This document shows, in pieces, positions 27,351-37,800 of a stretch of DNA of 64,000 nucleotides. The DNA comes from Cereibacter azotoformans. Lineage in GTDB: Bacteria; Pseudomonadota; Alphaproteobacteria; Rhodobacterales; Rhodobacteraceae. Within the stretch, counting starts at the first letter, position 1, and each line of letters starts with the position of its first letter. The position numbers and the translations under genes were made by a program. Where the stretch lies: assembly GCA_017599285.1 (NCBI GenBank), contig JAGFXX010000001.1, positions 620,001 through 684,000 of the forward strand, in the 5' to 3' direction. The notes under the pieces are model-generated. The model saw only the letters and a list, made by a program, of their open reading frames with translations, did no database searches and was not told where the DNA came from.

Positions 27351-29900
27351 TTGTTCAGGTTCGTAGGCTCGGTCTTCGGGGCCATCTTCACCGCGATCAC
27401 GCTGGGCCTGCTGGCGCTGGCGCTGACCCTGGGTGCGGTGTTCTGGATGTATTCCCGCGACCTGCCGAGCCATGAGAGTCTTGCGCAATACAGCCCTCCC
27501 ACGATCAGCCGGATCTATTCGGGCGAAGGGCGGATCATCGACGAATTCGCGCAGGAGAGGCGGATCTTCGCGCCGATCGAGGAGATCCCGGATCTGGTCA
27601 AGAACGCCTTCATCTCGGCCGAGGACAAGAACTTCTACAGCCACCACGGCTATGACGCCCGCGGGATCGCCGTGGCCGCCTTCGAGGCGGTGCGCTCGCG
27701 CGGGCAGAACGTGCGCGGCGCCTCGACCATCACCCAGCAGGTGATGAAGAACTTCCTGCTGTCGGGAGACCGGACGGGCGAGCGCAAGATCAAGGAGATC
27801 ATCCTCGCGACCCGGATCGAGGAGACGCTGCCCAAGGACAAGATCCTCGAACTCTATCTGAACGAGATCTTCCTCGGCCAGAACAGCTACGGGGTGGCGG
27901 CGGCGGCCCAGACCTATTTCAACAAGACGCTCTCGCAACTGACCCCGGCCGAGGCCGCGACACTGGCCTCGATGCCGCAGGCGCCCAGCCAGTATCATCC
28001 GGTGCGGGCGAAGGAGCGGCTGACCCAGCGGCGCAATTACGTCCTGCGCGAGATGTTCGAGAACGGCTACATCGACGAGGCGACGCTGACCTCGTCTCTG
28101 AACGAGCCGCTGCGCTCGGTGCAGAACGGCGATTATCCCGCCTTCCGCGAGGCGCTGCCCCCGCGCGACTATTTCACCGACGAGATCCGTCGGCAGCTCT
28201 CGTCCGAGTTCGGCGAGCAGGAGTTCTTTGGCGGTGGCCTGACGATCCGCGCCACCATTGACCGCGAGCTTCAGGAGCAGGCGGCGGCGGCGCTGCGCGA
28301 GGGCCTCGAGAAGTATGACCGCAGCCTCGGGATCTGGCGCGGCACCCGGCAGGTGATCCCGGCCGAGCGGCTCGGCTCGGAGGCCGACTGGCGCGCGGCG
28401 CTGGCCGAGACGCCTGTGCCGCGCGACGTGCCGGGCTGGCATCCGGCCGTGGTGCTCGAGGTGGGCGACAGCTCCGCCCGGATCGGCATCGAGGGCGTCG
28501 AGGAGGACGAGGACGGCCACTACATCCCCGCCGAGGACGTGACGTGGGCGCGCAAGCGGCAGGCGGATGGCCGGCTCGGCCGCAAGGCGCAGTCGGCGGG
28601 CGATCTGGTCGCGGTCGGGGATGTCGTTCTGGTGCGCGGGCTCAAGGCCGAGGACGGCAGCGTGCGCCGCTGGTCGCTGCGGCAGGTGCCCGAGGTTCAG
28701 GGCGCCTTCATGGCGATGGATGTGAACTCGGGCCGGGTGCTCGCGATGCAGGGCGGCTTCAGCTACCAGTATTCCGTCTTCAACCGCGCCACGCAGGCCA
28801 CGCGCCAGCCGGGTTCGAGCTTCAAGCCCTTCGTCTATGCGACGGCGCTGGATTCAGGGTTCACCCCGGCCACCATCGTCATCGACGCCCCCATCGAGGT
28901 GCAGACCGCACAGGGTCTCTGGACGCCCAAGAACGCCTCGGGGAAATACTACGGGCCGACGCCGCTGCGCACGGGGGTCGAGCAGTCGCGGAACCTGATG
29001 ACCGTCCGCATCGCTCAGGAGATCGGCATGGACACCGTGGCCTCCTATGCCGAGCGTTTCGGGGTCTATGACCGGATGGGGCAGTTCCTCGCCAACGCTC
29101 TCGGTGCGGAAGAGACGACGCTGTTCAAGATGGTGGCGGCCTACGCCATGTTCGCCAATGGCGGCGAGCGGGTGCAGCCCACCCTCGTGGACCGGGTGCA
29201 GGACCGCTTCGGGCGCACGATCTATCGCCATGACCAGCGGATCTGCGAGGATTGCGCCCAGCCGCTGCTGCCTGATGGCCGCGCGCCGCGCATCACCTCC
29301 AAGCGCGAGCGGGTGATGGATGCGATCACCGCCTATCAGCTCACCTCGATGATGGAAGGCGTGGTCAAGCGCGGCACGGGGCGGGGGATCAACCTGCCGG
29401 TGCCGGTGGCGGGCAAGACCGGCACCACGAACGACGCCAAGGATGTCTGGTTCATTGGCTACACCTCGAACATCGTGGCGGGCTGCTACATCGGCTACGA
29501 CCAGCCGCGGTCGATGGGCTCGGCCTCGGGCGGTGGTTTCTGCGGCCCGGTGTTCCAGAGCTTCATGAGCAAGGCGGTGCAGAAATACGGCGGCTCCGAA
29601 TTCCGCGTGCCGCCGGGCGGCTATTTCATCAAGATCGACCGCTTCACCGGGGCCCGGCTGCCCGACGACGCGACCGGCGACAACGTGGTGGCCGAGTATT
29701 TCCGCCAGGGCGAGGATCCGGTTTTCGGCATGGGCGCCTGGGTCGACGGCGGCTTTGCCATGGGATCGAACCTGCCGCTCTTCGCCTATGGTGAGGATGA
29801 AACCGAGCAGGGCTCGACCGTCACGACCGCCACGGGCGAGCGGAAGGTCATCCCCAGGAAAGCCGATTTCGGCACGCTCAGTTCGGGCGGTCTCTACTGA
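27351..29900 (+). CDS. mrcA: Penicillin-binding protein 1A (bifunctional transglycosylase/transpeptidase)
   Basis: 849 residues starting at a TTG codon (GAGGGGG Shine-Dalgarno upstream; no suitable ATG). One N-terminal membrane anchor (GAIFTAITLGLLALALTLGA) is followed by the GT51 domain with catalytic Glu91 in AEDKNFYSHHGYD and GASTITQQVMKNFLL. An OB-like insert comes next. The transpeptidase domain has S489-x-x-K in QPGSSFKPF, the S-x-N-type motif EQSRNLMTV, and KTGT at about 689. It builds glycan strands and cross-links them in the periplasm. It is co-oriented with the amidase and prfB. Confidence 0.95.
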   Translation: MFRFVGSVFGAIFTAITLGLLALALTLGAVFWMYSRDLPSHESLAQYSPPTISRIYSGEGRIIDEFAQERRIFAPIEEIPDLVKNAFISAEDKNFYSHHGYDARGIAVAAFEAVRSRGQNVRGASTITQQVMKNFLLSGDRTGERKIKEIILATRIEETLPKDKILELYLNEIFLGQNSYGVAAAAQTYFNKTLSQLTPAEAATLASMPQAPSQYHPVRAKERLTQRRNYVLREMFENGYIDEATLTSSLNEPLRSVQNGDYPAFREALPPRDYFTDEIRRQLSSEFGEQEFFGGGLTIRATIDRELQEQAAAALREGLEKYDRSLGIWRGTRQVIPAERLGSEADWRAALAETPVPRDVPGWHPAVVLEVGDSSARIGIEGVEEDEDGHYIPAEDVTWARKRQADGRLGRKAQSAGDLVAVGDVVLVRGLKAEDGSVRRWSLRQVPEVQGAFMAMDVNSGRVLAMQGGFSYQYSVFNRATQATRQPGSSFKPFVYATALDSGFTPATIVIDAPIEVQTAQGLWTPKNASGKYYGPTPLRTGVEQSRNLMTVRIAQEIGMDTVASYAERFGVYDRMGQFLANALGAEETTLFKMVAAYAMFANGGERVQPTLVDRVQDRFGRTIYRHDQRICEDCAQPLLPDGRAPRITSKRERVMDAITAYQLTSMMEGVVKRGTGRGINLPVPVAGKTGTTNDAKDVWFIGYTSNIVAGCYIGYDQPRSMGSASGGGFCGPVFQSFMSKAVQKYGGSEFRVPPGGYFIKIDRFTGARLPDDATGDNVVAEYFRQGEDPVFGMGAWVDGGFAMGSNLPLFAYGEDETEQGSTVTTATGERKVIPRKADFGTLSSGGLY

Positions 29901-29991
29901 CCCGGCCCCTCCTTGCAGGCGCGGCCCGGCCTTGCCCGGTCCGCGCCTTCGCGCTATCACCCCCGCCTGAACCGATCGAGGACATCCGCCC

Positions 29992-31119
29992 ATGCGCACC
30001 GAGACCCAGAACCATGTCGAGGCCATCAAGCGCTCGCTCGAGCTTCTGGGCCAGCGCATGGATCTCGAGACCGCGCCGCATCGTCTGGAAGAGTTCGACG
30101 CGATGATCGAGGACGGCAACCTCTGGAACGACCCGGCACGGGCGCAGAAGCTGATGCGCGAGCGGCAGCAGCTGATGGACCAGCTCTCGACCTATCGGCT
30201 GATCGACACCGGCCTGCGCGACAATGTCGAGCTGATCGAACTGGGCGAGGCCGAGGGCGACACCGAGATCGTGACCGAGGCCGAGGCCGCGATCCGCACC
30301 CTGGTCGAGACCGCGCGCGCCAAGGAGCTTGAGGCGCTGCTCGACGGCGAGGCGGACGGCAACGACACGTTCCTCGAGATCAACGCGGGCGCGGGCGGCA
30401 CCGAAAGCTGCGACTGGGCCTCGATGCTGGCGCGGATGTATGTCCGCTGGGCCGAGCGCAAGGGCTACAAGGTGGAGCTGCAGTCGGAATCGGCGGGCGA
30501 AGAGGCGGGGATCAAGTCGGCCGCCTACAAGATCTCGGGGCCGAACGCCTATGGCTGGCTGAAATCGGAAAGCGGGGTGCACCGGCTGGTGCGGATCTCG
30601 CCTTACGACTCGGCGGCGCGGCGGCACACCTCCTTCTCGTCCGTCTGGGTCTATCCGGTGGTGGACGACAACATCGAGATCGAGATCCCGGCGAACGAGA
30701 TCCGCATCGACACCTATCGCTCGTCCGGCGCGGGCGGGCAGCACGTCAACACCACCGACTCGGCGGTGCGGATCACCCACCTGCCGACGAACATCGTCGT
30801 GACCTCGTCGATGAAGTCGCAGCACCAGAACCGCGAGGCCGCGATGAACGCGCTGAAGGCGCGGCTCTACCAGATGGAGCTGGACAAGCGGAACGCCGCG
30901 ATCAACGCCCAGCACGAGGCCAAGGGCGAGGCGGGCTGGGGCAACCAGATCCGCTCCTATGTGCTGCAGCCCTACCAGATGGTGAAGGACCTGCGCACCG
31001 GCGTCGAAACCTCGGACACGCAGGGCGTGCTCGACGGCGACCTCGACCGCTTCATGCAGGCGACGCTGGCGCAGGACGTGGCCGGCAAGAGCCGCGCCGA
31101 GGCGAACGCCGAGGGCTGA
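29992..31119 (+). CDS. prfB: Peptide chain release factor 2
   Basis: 375 residues. The GGQ motif (248-250, in SSGAGGQHVNTTDSAVRITH) contacts the peptidyl-transferase centre. The stop-codon recognition tripeptide is SPY (203-205, in VRISPYDSAARRHTSFS) where E. coli has SPF. It recognises UGA and UAA. The gene is one continuous frame from its ATG: the in-frame UGA programmed frameshift known from E. coli prfB is absent, so the autoregulation seen there cannot operate here. It follows mrcA by 91 bp. Confidence 0.95.
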   Translation: MRTETQNHVEAIKRSLELLGQRMDLETAPHRLEEFDAMIEDGNLWNDPARAQKLMRERQQLMDQLSTYRLIDTGLRDNVELIELGEAEGDTEIVTEAEAAIRTLVETARAKELEALLDGEADGNDTFLEINAGAGGTESCDWASMLARMYVRWAERKGYKVELQSESAGEEAGIKSAAYKISGPNAYGWLKSESGVHRLVRISPYDSAARRHTSFSSVWVYPVVDDNIEIEIPANEIRIDTYRSSGAGGQHVNTTDSAVRITHLPTNIVVTSSMKSQHQNREAAMNALKARLYQMELDKRNAAINAQHEAKGEAGWGNQIRSYVLQPYQMVKDLRTGVETSDTQGVLDGDLDRFMQATLAQDVAGKSRAEANAEG

Positions 31120-31252
31120 GGCGGGGAATCTCCTGCCGCCAGCCGCGGACATCTTCTCATCATGTCATACGAAAAGCTGAGGTGCAGAATCATCTTGGCG
31201 CTGAACGGCACCTGAGCTTACGCTTCTCCCTACGAGATGGAGGAGCCTCGGA

Positions 31253-32029
31253 ATGTCGCAAAGCTACTTGGAACCCGCTTCGGCGGTCCCGGAGGTGCGT
31301 GTGCTCACCCCCGAAGATCTGCGGACTGCGCTCTTTGCCGGGATGCGGGACTTCCGCCGCGCCCCGGCCTTTGGCCTGTTCTTCTCGGCCGTCTATGTGA
31401 TCTGCGGCTGGATCATCCTCATCGCCCTCACGACGAGCGGCAACTTCTGGTGGATCCTGCCTGCGGCCGCGGGCTTTCCGATCCTTGGCCCGTTCATCGC
31501 CTGCGGCCTCTATGAGGTGAGCCGCCGGCTGGAACTTGACCTGCCGCTTCGGTGGGGGCAGGTGCTCGGCGTGGTCGTGGCGCAGAAGGACCGCCAGATC
31601 CCCTCGATGGCGGCCGTGGTGGTGATCTTCTTCCTGTTCTGGAACTTCCTGTCGCACATGGTCTTCGCGCTGTTCATGGGGATGCAGCCCATCGTGAACA
31701 TCTCGAGTTCCCTCGACAGTTTCATGACCGCAAACGGGCTGACCCTGCTGGCGGTCGAGATGCTGATCGGGGCCGTCTTTGCCAGCATCCTGTTCTCGAT
31801 CACGGTGGTCAGCCTACCCCTGCTGCTCGACCGGGAGATGGATTTCGTGACGGCCATGATCACGAGCGTTCAGGTGGTGCAGGCCAATCCGGTGCTGATG
31901 CTGTCCTGGGGTGTCACCATTGGCGGCATCCTGTTCTTCGCCATGCTGCCCGGGTTCCTGGGGCTTCTGGTGGCGCTACCGGTGCTGGGCCACGCCACCT
32001 GGCATCTCTATCGGCTGGCGCTCGACTGA
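31253..32029 (+). CDS. DUF2189 membrane protein
   Basis: 258 residues with about six transmembrane helices (e.g. AVYVICGWIILIALTTSGNF, AAVVVIFFLFWNFLSHMVFA, TIGGILFFAMLPGFLGLLVA). The cytoplasmic N-terminus has EDLRTALFAGMRDFRRAPAF and the C-terminus LPVLGHATWHLYRLALD. This matches DUF2189, a proteobacterial integral membrane family of unknown function sometimes annotated as cytochrome oxidase-like. A GGAGGAG Shine-Dalgarno precedes the ATG. No partner gene is evident; it is convergent with the bactofilin operon. Confidence 0.85.
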   Translation: MSQSYLEPASAVPEVRVLTPEDLRTALFAGMRDFRRAPAFGLFFSAVYVICGWIILIALTTSGNFWWILPAAAGFPILGPFIACGLYEVSRRLELDLPLRWGQVLGVVVAQKDRQIPSMAAVVVIFFLFWNFLSHMVFALFMGMQPIVNISSSLDSFMTANGLTLLAVEMLIGAVFASILFSITVVSLPLLLDREMDFVTAMITSVQVVQANPVLMLSWGVTIGGILFFAMLPGFLGLLVALPVLGHATWHLYRLALD

Positions 32030-32109
32030 CAGGCACCCGGCCGCCCTGTCGGCGGCCGGGGCCGTTCATCCGGCAACGCAGGAACGCGGCGCAACCGGTT
32101 GAAACGAAG

Positions 32110-32132
32110 AAGGGCGCCGCGTGGGCGCCCTT
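32110..32132. terminator. Bidirectional terminator between DUF2189 and bactofilin genes
   Basis: Stem AAGGGCGCC / GGCGCCCTT (9 bp) with loop GCGTG between stop codons at 32029 and 32161. The flanking A-rich (GAAGAAGG) and TTGG sides fit a two-way intrinsic terminator. Confidence 0.72.
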
Positions 32133-32160
32133 GGTCTATAGGTCCGACGGCGAAGACGGA

Positions 32161-32673
32161 TCAGTGGTCGGCGGGTTTCGCGGCCTGCGGAGCCGGAGCC
32201 GCCGCCGCCGGAGCGCCGGGCTTGCCGCTCTGGAGCGGGTCTTCCTGGCGCTGGACCGACCCTTCGAAATGGGCGCCGGATTCGATGGCGATGGTCTTGT
32301 GAATGATGTCGCCCTCGACGCGGGCGGTCGAGGTGAGGCGCACCTTCAGGCCGCGCACGCGGCCGATCACGCGGCCGTTCACCACGATGTCATCGGCCAT
32401 GATCTCGCCGCGGATCGTGGCGCTTTCGCCCACGGTCAGAAGATGGGCGCGAATGTCACCCTCCACCGTGCCTTCCACCTGGATGTCGCCGGTGGTGCGG
32501 AGGTTTCCGACCACCGTCAGGTCCGAGGACAGGACCGAGGCGGAGGGCTTGGGCTTGGGCGCACCGGGCGCGAAGTCGGTCGAGGATTTCTGCACGGGAG
32601 CTTCCTGATTCTTCGGCCTGTCGGCCTCGCCCTGCTTGGGTCCGGGCTCGTTGATTCTGCTCTTAGAAAACAT
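32161..32673 (-). CDS. Bactofilin
   Basis: 170 residues. A disordered N-terminus (MFSKSRINEPGPKQG... PKPKPSA) precedes the beta-helical bactofilin core at about 48-140. Its turns are visible as repeating units such as DLTVVGNLRTTGDIQVEGTV, EGDIRAHLLTVGESATIRGE and IVVNGRVIGRVRGLKVRLTS. The C-terminus is Ala/Pro-rich. Bactofilins polymerise without nucleotide into membrane-associated filaments that localise peptidoglycan enzymes. Its start overlaps the 3' end of the M23 peptidase gene by 11 bp, the classic bactofilin-LytM pairing. Confidence 0.92.
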   Translation of the reverse strand: MFSKSRINEPGPKQGEADRPKNQEAPVQKSSTDFAPGAPKPKPSASVLSSDLTVVGNLRTTGDIQVEGTVEGDIRAHLLTVGESATIRGEIMADDIVVNGRVIGRVRGLKVRLTSTARVEGDIIHKTIAIESGAHFEGSVQRQEDPLQSGKPGAPAAAAPAPQAAKPADH

Positions 32674-34003
32674 CTTTCGCCGCCTTGATGAAGGTCATCG
32701 GGTTGACGGGAGTCCCGTCCACGCGGACCTCATAGTGGAGATGGGTGCCGGTGGACCGGCCTGTAGAGCCCATATCACCGATCCGGTCCCCGCGCGATAC
32801 CCTTTGTCCCTTGTCGACCCGGATTTGGGACAGGTGGCCATAGACGGTCTGGATGCCGAAGTCGTGGCGGATCTTGATCACCCGGCCGTAGCCGCTGGCC
32901 CAGCCGGCCTGAATCACCACGCCGTCGGCGGTCGCGTAGATCGGGCTGCCGCTGGCGCCGGCCATGTCGATCCCCTCGTGGCGGCGCTTGCCGCGCCCGA
33001 ACGGGTCGTCGCGCCCGCCAAAGCCCGAGGTGTAGCGGAAGGCGGTCTTGACCGGCATCGCGAAGGGCGCCTTGGTGGCGGCCAGCCGGTAGAGGTTCAT
33101 CCGGTCGAGGCCGTTCAGGATCTCGTTGGCCCGGCGCTCCTCGGGCGTGAGGTCGCCGCCCATCGTCGAGACGGTCAGCTTCGACAGCGGCCCGCCCTGA
33201 CCCGAATAGCCGCGGCGGACCTGGTTCAGAAGCGACTCGGTCGAGAGGCCCGCGGCGCGGAACATCTTGTCCAGCGGCTCCATCGAGACGGTCACCGCCT
33301 CTTCGAGGCGGGCGAAGATCAGGTCGTTGCGCGCCTGCAGTTCGGCCTTCTGCTGAAGGACCTCTTCGGTCTCTTCCTTGGCGAGCAGCACGGCATTGGC
33401 CATGGCGTCGCGCTGGCGGGCGAGGGCGGCGAGCGCCGACGACACCTGTTCGAGCGTCGCCTCGGCATCGGCCATCCGCGAGCCGTCGGTGCGCGCCGAG
33501 CCGGTCTGCTCGGCCAGCGCAAGCGTCATGCGCTCGGTCTGGGCGCGGGCCTCGTCGCGTTCGTCGATGGTGCGGATCAGCGTGTCCTGCAACACCTCGA
33601 TCCCGGTCTCGAGTTCCTTGCGCCGATCCTCGGTGGCGAGGAGCGCGGTCTGCATCTTCGAGACCTCGGCCAGGGCGAGGTTGAACCGCTCCTGCGCGCG
33701 CACGGCCTCATCGGCGCGGCGGTCCCGGTCGGCGGACAGGGCATTGAGGCGGGATTCATAGAGCGCCTGCCGGCGCTGGGTCTGGTCGCGGGTGTTTCCG
33801 GCGGCGACCGAATCCATCAGCACGATGGAGGTGGCCAGAATCGTCCAGCTTACGAGGAGGGTGCCGCCCGCCAGCGCGGCGAGCTGGGTCACGGGTCGGA
33901 GGCGGATGAAGCGCGTATCGCTATCGGATTTCAGGAAGAGCCGCTTCTCCGGCAGGATACGCTCAAGGCTCGAATGGATCCGATAATGAAGTCGCGTCAG
34001 CAC
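32663..34003 (-). CDS. M23 (LytM) family peptidoglycan endopeptidase
   Basis: 446 residues. A short cytoplasmic N-terminus (LTRLHYRIHSSLERILPEKR) precedes one transmembrane helix (LAALAGGTLLVSWTILATSI). A long periplasmic coiled coil runs over about residues 75-250 (many heptads, e.g. ERFNLALAEVSKMQTALLAT), then the C-terminal M23 domain with zinc ligands His and Asp in RRHEGIDMAGASGSP and H-x-H in GTHLHYEVRVDG. It cleaves cross-link peptides. It is translated with the bactofilin that probably positions it. Confidence 0.92.
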   Translation of the reverse strand: MLTRLHYRIHSSLERILPEKRLFLKSDSDTRFIRLRPVTQLAALAGGTLLVSWTILATSIVLMDSVAAGNTRDQTQRRQALYESRLNALSADRDRRADEAVRAQERFNLALAEVSKMQTALLATEDRRKELETGIEVLQDTLIRTIDERDEARAQTERMTLALAEQTGSARTDGSRMADAEATLEQVSSALAALARQRDAMANAVLLAKEETEEVLQQKAELQARNDLIFARLEEAVTVSMEPLDKMFRAAGLSTESLLNQVRRGYSGQGGPLSKLTVSTMGGDLTPEERRANEILNGLDRMNLYRLAATKAPFAMPVKTAFRYTSGFGGRDDPFGRGKRRHEGIDMAGASGSPIYATADGVVIQAGWASGYGRVIKIRHDFGIQTVYGHLSQIRVDKGQRVSRGDRIGDMGSTGRSTGTHLHYEVRVDGTPVNPMTFIKAAKDVF

Positions 34004-34297
34004 CGGTCAGTCCCGTTTGTTGTTTCGCGGTGACGAACCTTGGCCGGCTCTGGGGCCGGCTTCCTGTCCCCGCAGACTGACTAGCCAGCGGGGGGCAGGG
34101 GTGCAACCGATTTGACCAATAGGGGGATGCTGAAGGCGGAACCTTGCCTGAATGGGCGAAAACTCGCCGATAGCGGGAAAGTTCCGTCGCTTGTGGAAAA
34201 AGATCGGCGAAAGGCCGCGCATGGGCGGGTTGCGCCGGCGGCCTCCGGTGCGCCCGGCCGCGGCCGGGATGAAGGCTGCCCTGTGCGCGCTGCGAGG
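34004..34297. other. Intergenic region between divergently read M23 operon and bcp
   Basis: No convincing gene. It holds the promoter side of the M23-bactofilin operon and the 3' side of bcp. One hairpin, GCCGGC (34043-34048) / GCCGGC (34055-34060), is present. Frames open through it are antisense-type, arginine-rich. Confidence 0.5.
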
Positions 34298-34759
34298 TCA
34301 GAGTTCGCGTGCGGCGGCCAGCACCTCGGCCGCATGGCCGCGGGCCGAGACCTTGCGCCAGACGCGGGCGATCCGGCCCTCGCCGTCGATCAGGAAGGTC
34401 GAACGCTCGATCCCCATGTAGGTCTTGCCGTACATGTTCTTCTCCTTCCACACGCCGTAGTCCTCGGCGGTGGAGGCGCCCTCGTCCGAGGCGAGGATGA
34501 TTCCCAGCCCGTGCTTGGCGCAGAACCGGTCGTGCGACTTGACGCTGTCCTTCGAGATGCCGATCACGGTCGCGCCGATCTCGGCGAACTGGGCGGCGAG
34601 GGCGGTGAACTCCTGCGCCTCGAGCGTGCAGCCGGACGTGTCATCCTTGGGGTAGAAATAGACGACCGCCTTGCCCGGCTTCAGGGCCGAGAGAGAGACG
34701 GTGCTGCCGCCATCGCGCGGCAGGGTGAAATCGGGGGCGGGCTGGCCTGCGTCGATCAT
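34298..34759 (-). CDS. bcp: Thioredoxin-dependent peroxiredoxin (Bcp/PrxQ)
   Basis: 153 residues. The peroxidatic Cys44 lies in PKDDTSGCTLEAQEF. At the +5 position, where E. coli Bcp has its resolving cysteine, there is Gln49. The only other cysteine is in HDRFCAKHGL, near residue 80, so this is an atypical or 1-Cys enzyme. GIERSTFLIDGEGRIARVWR is typical of the family. It reduces H2O2 and organic hydroperoxides in the cytoplasm. Single gene; the large AsmA-like gene is divergent. Confidence 0.92.
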   Translation of the reverse strand: MIDAGQPAPDFTLPRDGGSTVSLSALKPGKAVVYFYPKDDTSGCTLEAQEFTALAAQFAEIGATVIGISKDSVKSHDRFCAKHGLGIILASDEGASTAEDYGVWKEKNMYGKTYMGIERSTFLIDGEGRIARVWRKVSARGHAAEVLAAAREL

Positions 34760-34840
34760 GGGCGGCTCCTTGCTGAGGGATGGGTCACGGCAGTTTTAGT
34801 TGTCCGACAGTGTCGGTAAAGGCAAGCCTGTGACAGGGAA

Positions 34841-37800
34841 ATGGAACGGATGACCGTGGGCGGCGACCAGCAGGAGCCGGGGCGGAGCGGACGGTCGCGG
34901 CGCGGCCGGGTCTCGCTGTGGCTCCTGCTGAGCCTTGCGCTTCTGGCCGGGGTGGCAGGCTTTGCCACGCTCGCCCTGACGGGCCGCCCGCTGCCCCTGC
35001 CGGTCTGGGCCGTCAGCGAGGCCGAGGCGCGCATCAACAGGGCGCTGTCGCCGGCGCTGTCGGTCTCGGTCGGCGGGATCGTCCTGACGGTCGAGCCGAA
35101 CTGGATCCCTCGGCTCCGGCTGGATGATGTGCGGCTCTTGCAGGCGGACGGGCGGGTGCTGGTCAGCCTGCCCGAGGCGCGCGTGGCCTTTGATCGCGGT
35201 GCGGCCCTGCGGGGGGCGCTTCATCCGAAGGTGATCACGCTGTCGGGCGCGCGGATCGCGCTGCGCCGGATGAGGGACGGGCGCTTCGACCTGGCGATGG
35301 GCGAGCAGGGCGGAGGCCTGCGCATCGCGAGCTACGCCGAGGCGCGGGAGGCGGTGGACCGGATGTTCGCGCTTCCGCTGCTGGCCGACCTTGCGCGGAT
35401 CGAGGCCGAGGGCACGACGCTCACGCTGGACGATCGCCGCGCGGGGCGGACGTGGCAGGCGGGCGACGGGCGGCTTGCGCTGGTGAACAGGCCGGACCGG
35501 CGCGCGCTGGAGCTGGGGCTGTCGCTGCTCGATCCGGGCGGCGGTGCCCCGGCGCAGGCGGTGATGACCTTTGTCACCACGCCCGGCAGCCCCGAGGCGC
35601 GGATCTCGGCCACGGTCGATCAGGTGGCCGCGTCCGACATAGCCGCGCAGGCCGCGCCGGTGGCCTGGCTCGAGGTGCTGGACACGGCGCTTTCGGGCGG
35701 CTTCTCGGCCGCGCTCGACGGCGAGGGGCGGCTCACGCGGTTCGAGGCCACGCTCGACAGCGGCGAGGGCGCGCTGCAGCCGCGCCCCGAGACGAAGCCG
35801 ATCGCCTTCGATCGGGCCGGGATGGCCTTTTCCTACGATCCCGCGCGCGAGCGGCTGAACCTCACGCGGCTCGAGGTTCAGGGGCGGTCGCTGCGGCTGT
35901 CGGCGCAGGGGCATGCCTATCTCCCGGGCGTGTCCGAGGGGTTGCCGCGCGAGATCCTGGCCCAGATCCGGTTCGAGGATGCCAGCGCCGATCCCGACGG
36001 CCTGTTCGAGACCCCGGTGCATTTTTCCGAAGGGGCCCTGGATCTGAGGATGCGGCTCGATCCGTTCCGGGTCGAGATCGGCCAGTTGGCGCTGGTCGAG
36101 CAGGGCCGGCGGCTGATCGGCCGCGGTCGCGCCTCGGCCGAGGAGGGCGGCTGGCGCGTGGCCTTCGATCTGGGGTTGAACGAAATCTCGCACAGCGACC
36201 TTCTCGCGCTCTGGCCGCTGGCGCTGGTGCCCAAGACACGGAGCTGGCTCGCCGAGAACGTGCAGGAGGGCCGGCTGTTCGAGGTCGAGGCCGGGCTGCG
36301 GACGAGTCCGGACGCAGAGACCCGGCTCTCGCTCGGCTACGAGTTCCGCGATGGCGACGTGCGGTATCTGAAGACCCTGCCACCCATCGAAAAGGGCTCG
36401 GGCTACGCGGTGATCGAGGATCGCCGATACCTGATGGTGCTGGAGGAGGGCCGTGTCACCCCGCCCACCGGCGGGCCCATCCGCGTCACGCGCTCGGTTT
36501 TCGAGGTGCCGGACGTAAGCCAGAGGCCCGCCCGCGCCCGCATCTCGCTCAACAGCGAGAGCGGGGTGACGGCCGCGCTCTCGCTGCTCGACCAGCCGCC
36601 GTTCCGCTTTCTGGAGAAGGCGGGGCGCTCGGTCGATCTGGGCGAGGGACGCGCGGTCATGGAGACCGTGCTGGACCTGCCGTTGAAGCAGAAGGTGAGG
36701 CCCGACGAGGTGGATTTCTCGGTCCGGGGCACGATCAGCGACTTCCGCTCGGAGACGCTCGTGCCGGGGCGGACGATCACCGCGCCGAGCCTTGCGCTCG
36801 AGGCCATGCCCGAGGGTCTTCGCGTCAGCGGCGCGGGCCGTTTCGGGCGCGTGCCGTTCGATGGGGCCTACCGGCTCGCCTTCGGGCCCGAGACGGGGGG
36901 GCGCGCCACGGTCGAGGGGACGGCCACCCTGACCCCCCCCGCCGCCGAGGAATTCAACCTGAACCTGCCGCCGGGCACGCTGGAGGGCGCCGCGCCCGGA
37001 CGCTTCCGCATCGAGATGGCGAAGGGGGCCGAGCCCCGCCTCACGCTGTCGTCGGATCTGGACGGCTTGCGGATGGGGCTGGCCGCGATCGGCTGGTCCA
37101 AGCCCGCCGGGCGGAGCGGCCGGCTGGAACTGGCGGCCACGCTGGGCAAGCCCGTGACGGTGGAAAAGCTGGTTCTCGAAGGGGGCGGGCTCTCGGCCAC
37201 GGGTCGGGTGACCCTGCGCGCCGACGGCGGCCTTGATGCGGTGCGGTTCGACAGGGTGCGGCTCAACGGCTGGCTCGACGCGCCGGTGACGCTGGCCGGG
37301 CGGGGGACGGGCCAGCCGATCGAGGTGCAGGTGCGGGGCGGGTCCGTGGATCTCACGAGGCTCGGTGCCGCGGGAGGTGGAGGGGCTGGCGGAAGCGGAG
37401 GGGGGACGCCGCTGCCCATCCTCGTGGCGCTCGACCGGTTGCAGGTGACCTCGGGCATCGCGCTGACGGATGTGGAGGGCCGCTTCGGCACGCGGGGCGG
37501 CTTCAACGGCGGCTTCCGCGGACGGGTGAACGGGCGCGCCGCCGTCGAGGGCACGGTGGTGCCGATGAACGGACGCAGCGCCGTCCGGCTGCGTTCGCGC
37601 GATGCGGGCGGGGTGATCGCCTCGGCCGGCATCTTCCCCGATGCCCGCGGCGGCGATCTCGATCTGCATCTGGTGCCCGAGGGGCGCGAGGGCTACCGCG
37701 GCCGGGCGGTCGTCTCGAACTTCCGCGTGACGAACGCGCCGGTCCTTGCGGCGCTTCTGAATGCGGTGTCGGTCGTGGGTCTTCTCGAGCAACTGAACGG

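Noticed and set aside
29992..30100. Programmed frameshift in prfB
   Set aside because: The reading frame is continuous; there is no in-frame TGA with an upstream internal Shine-Dalgarno.
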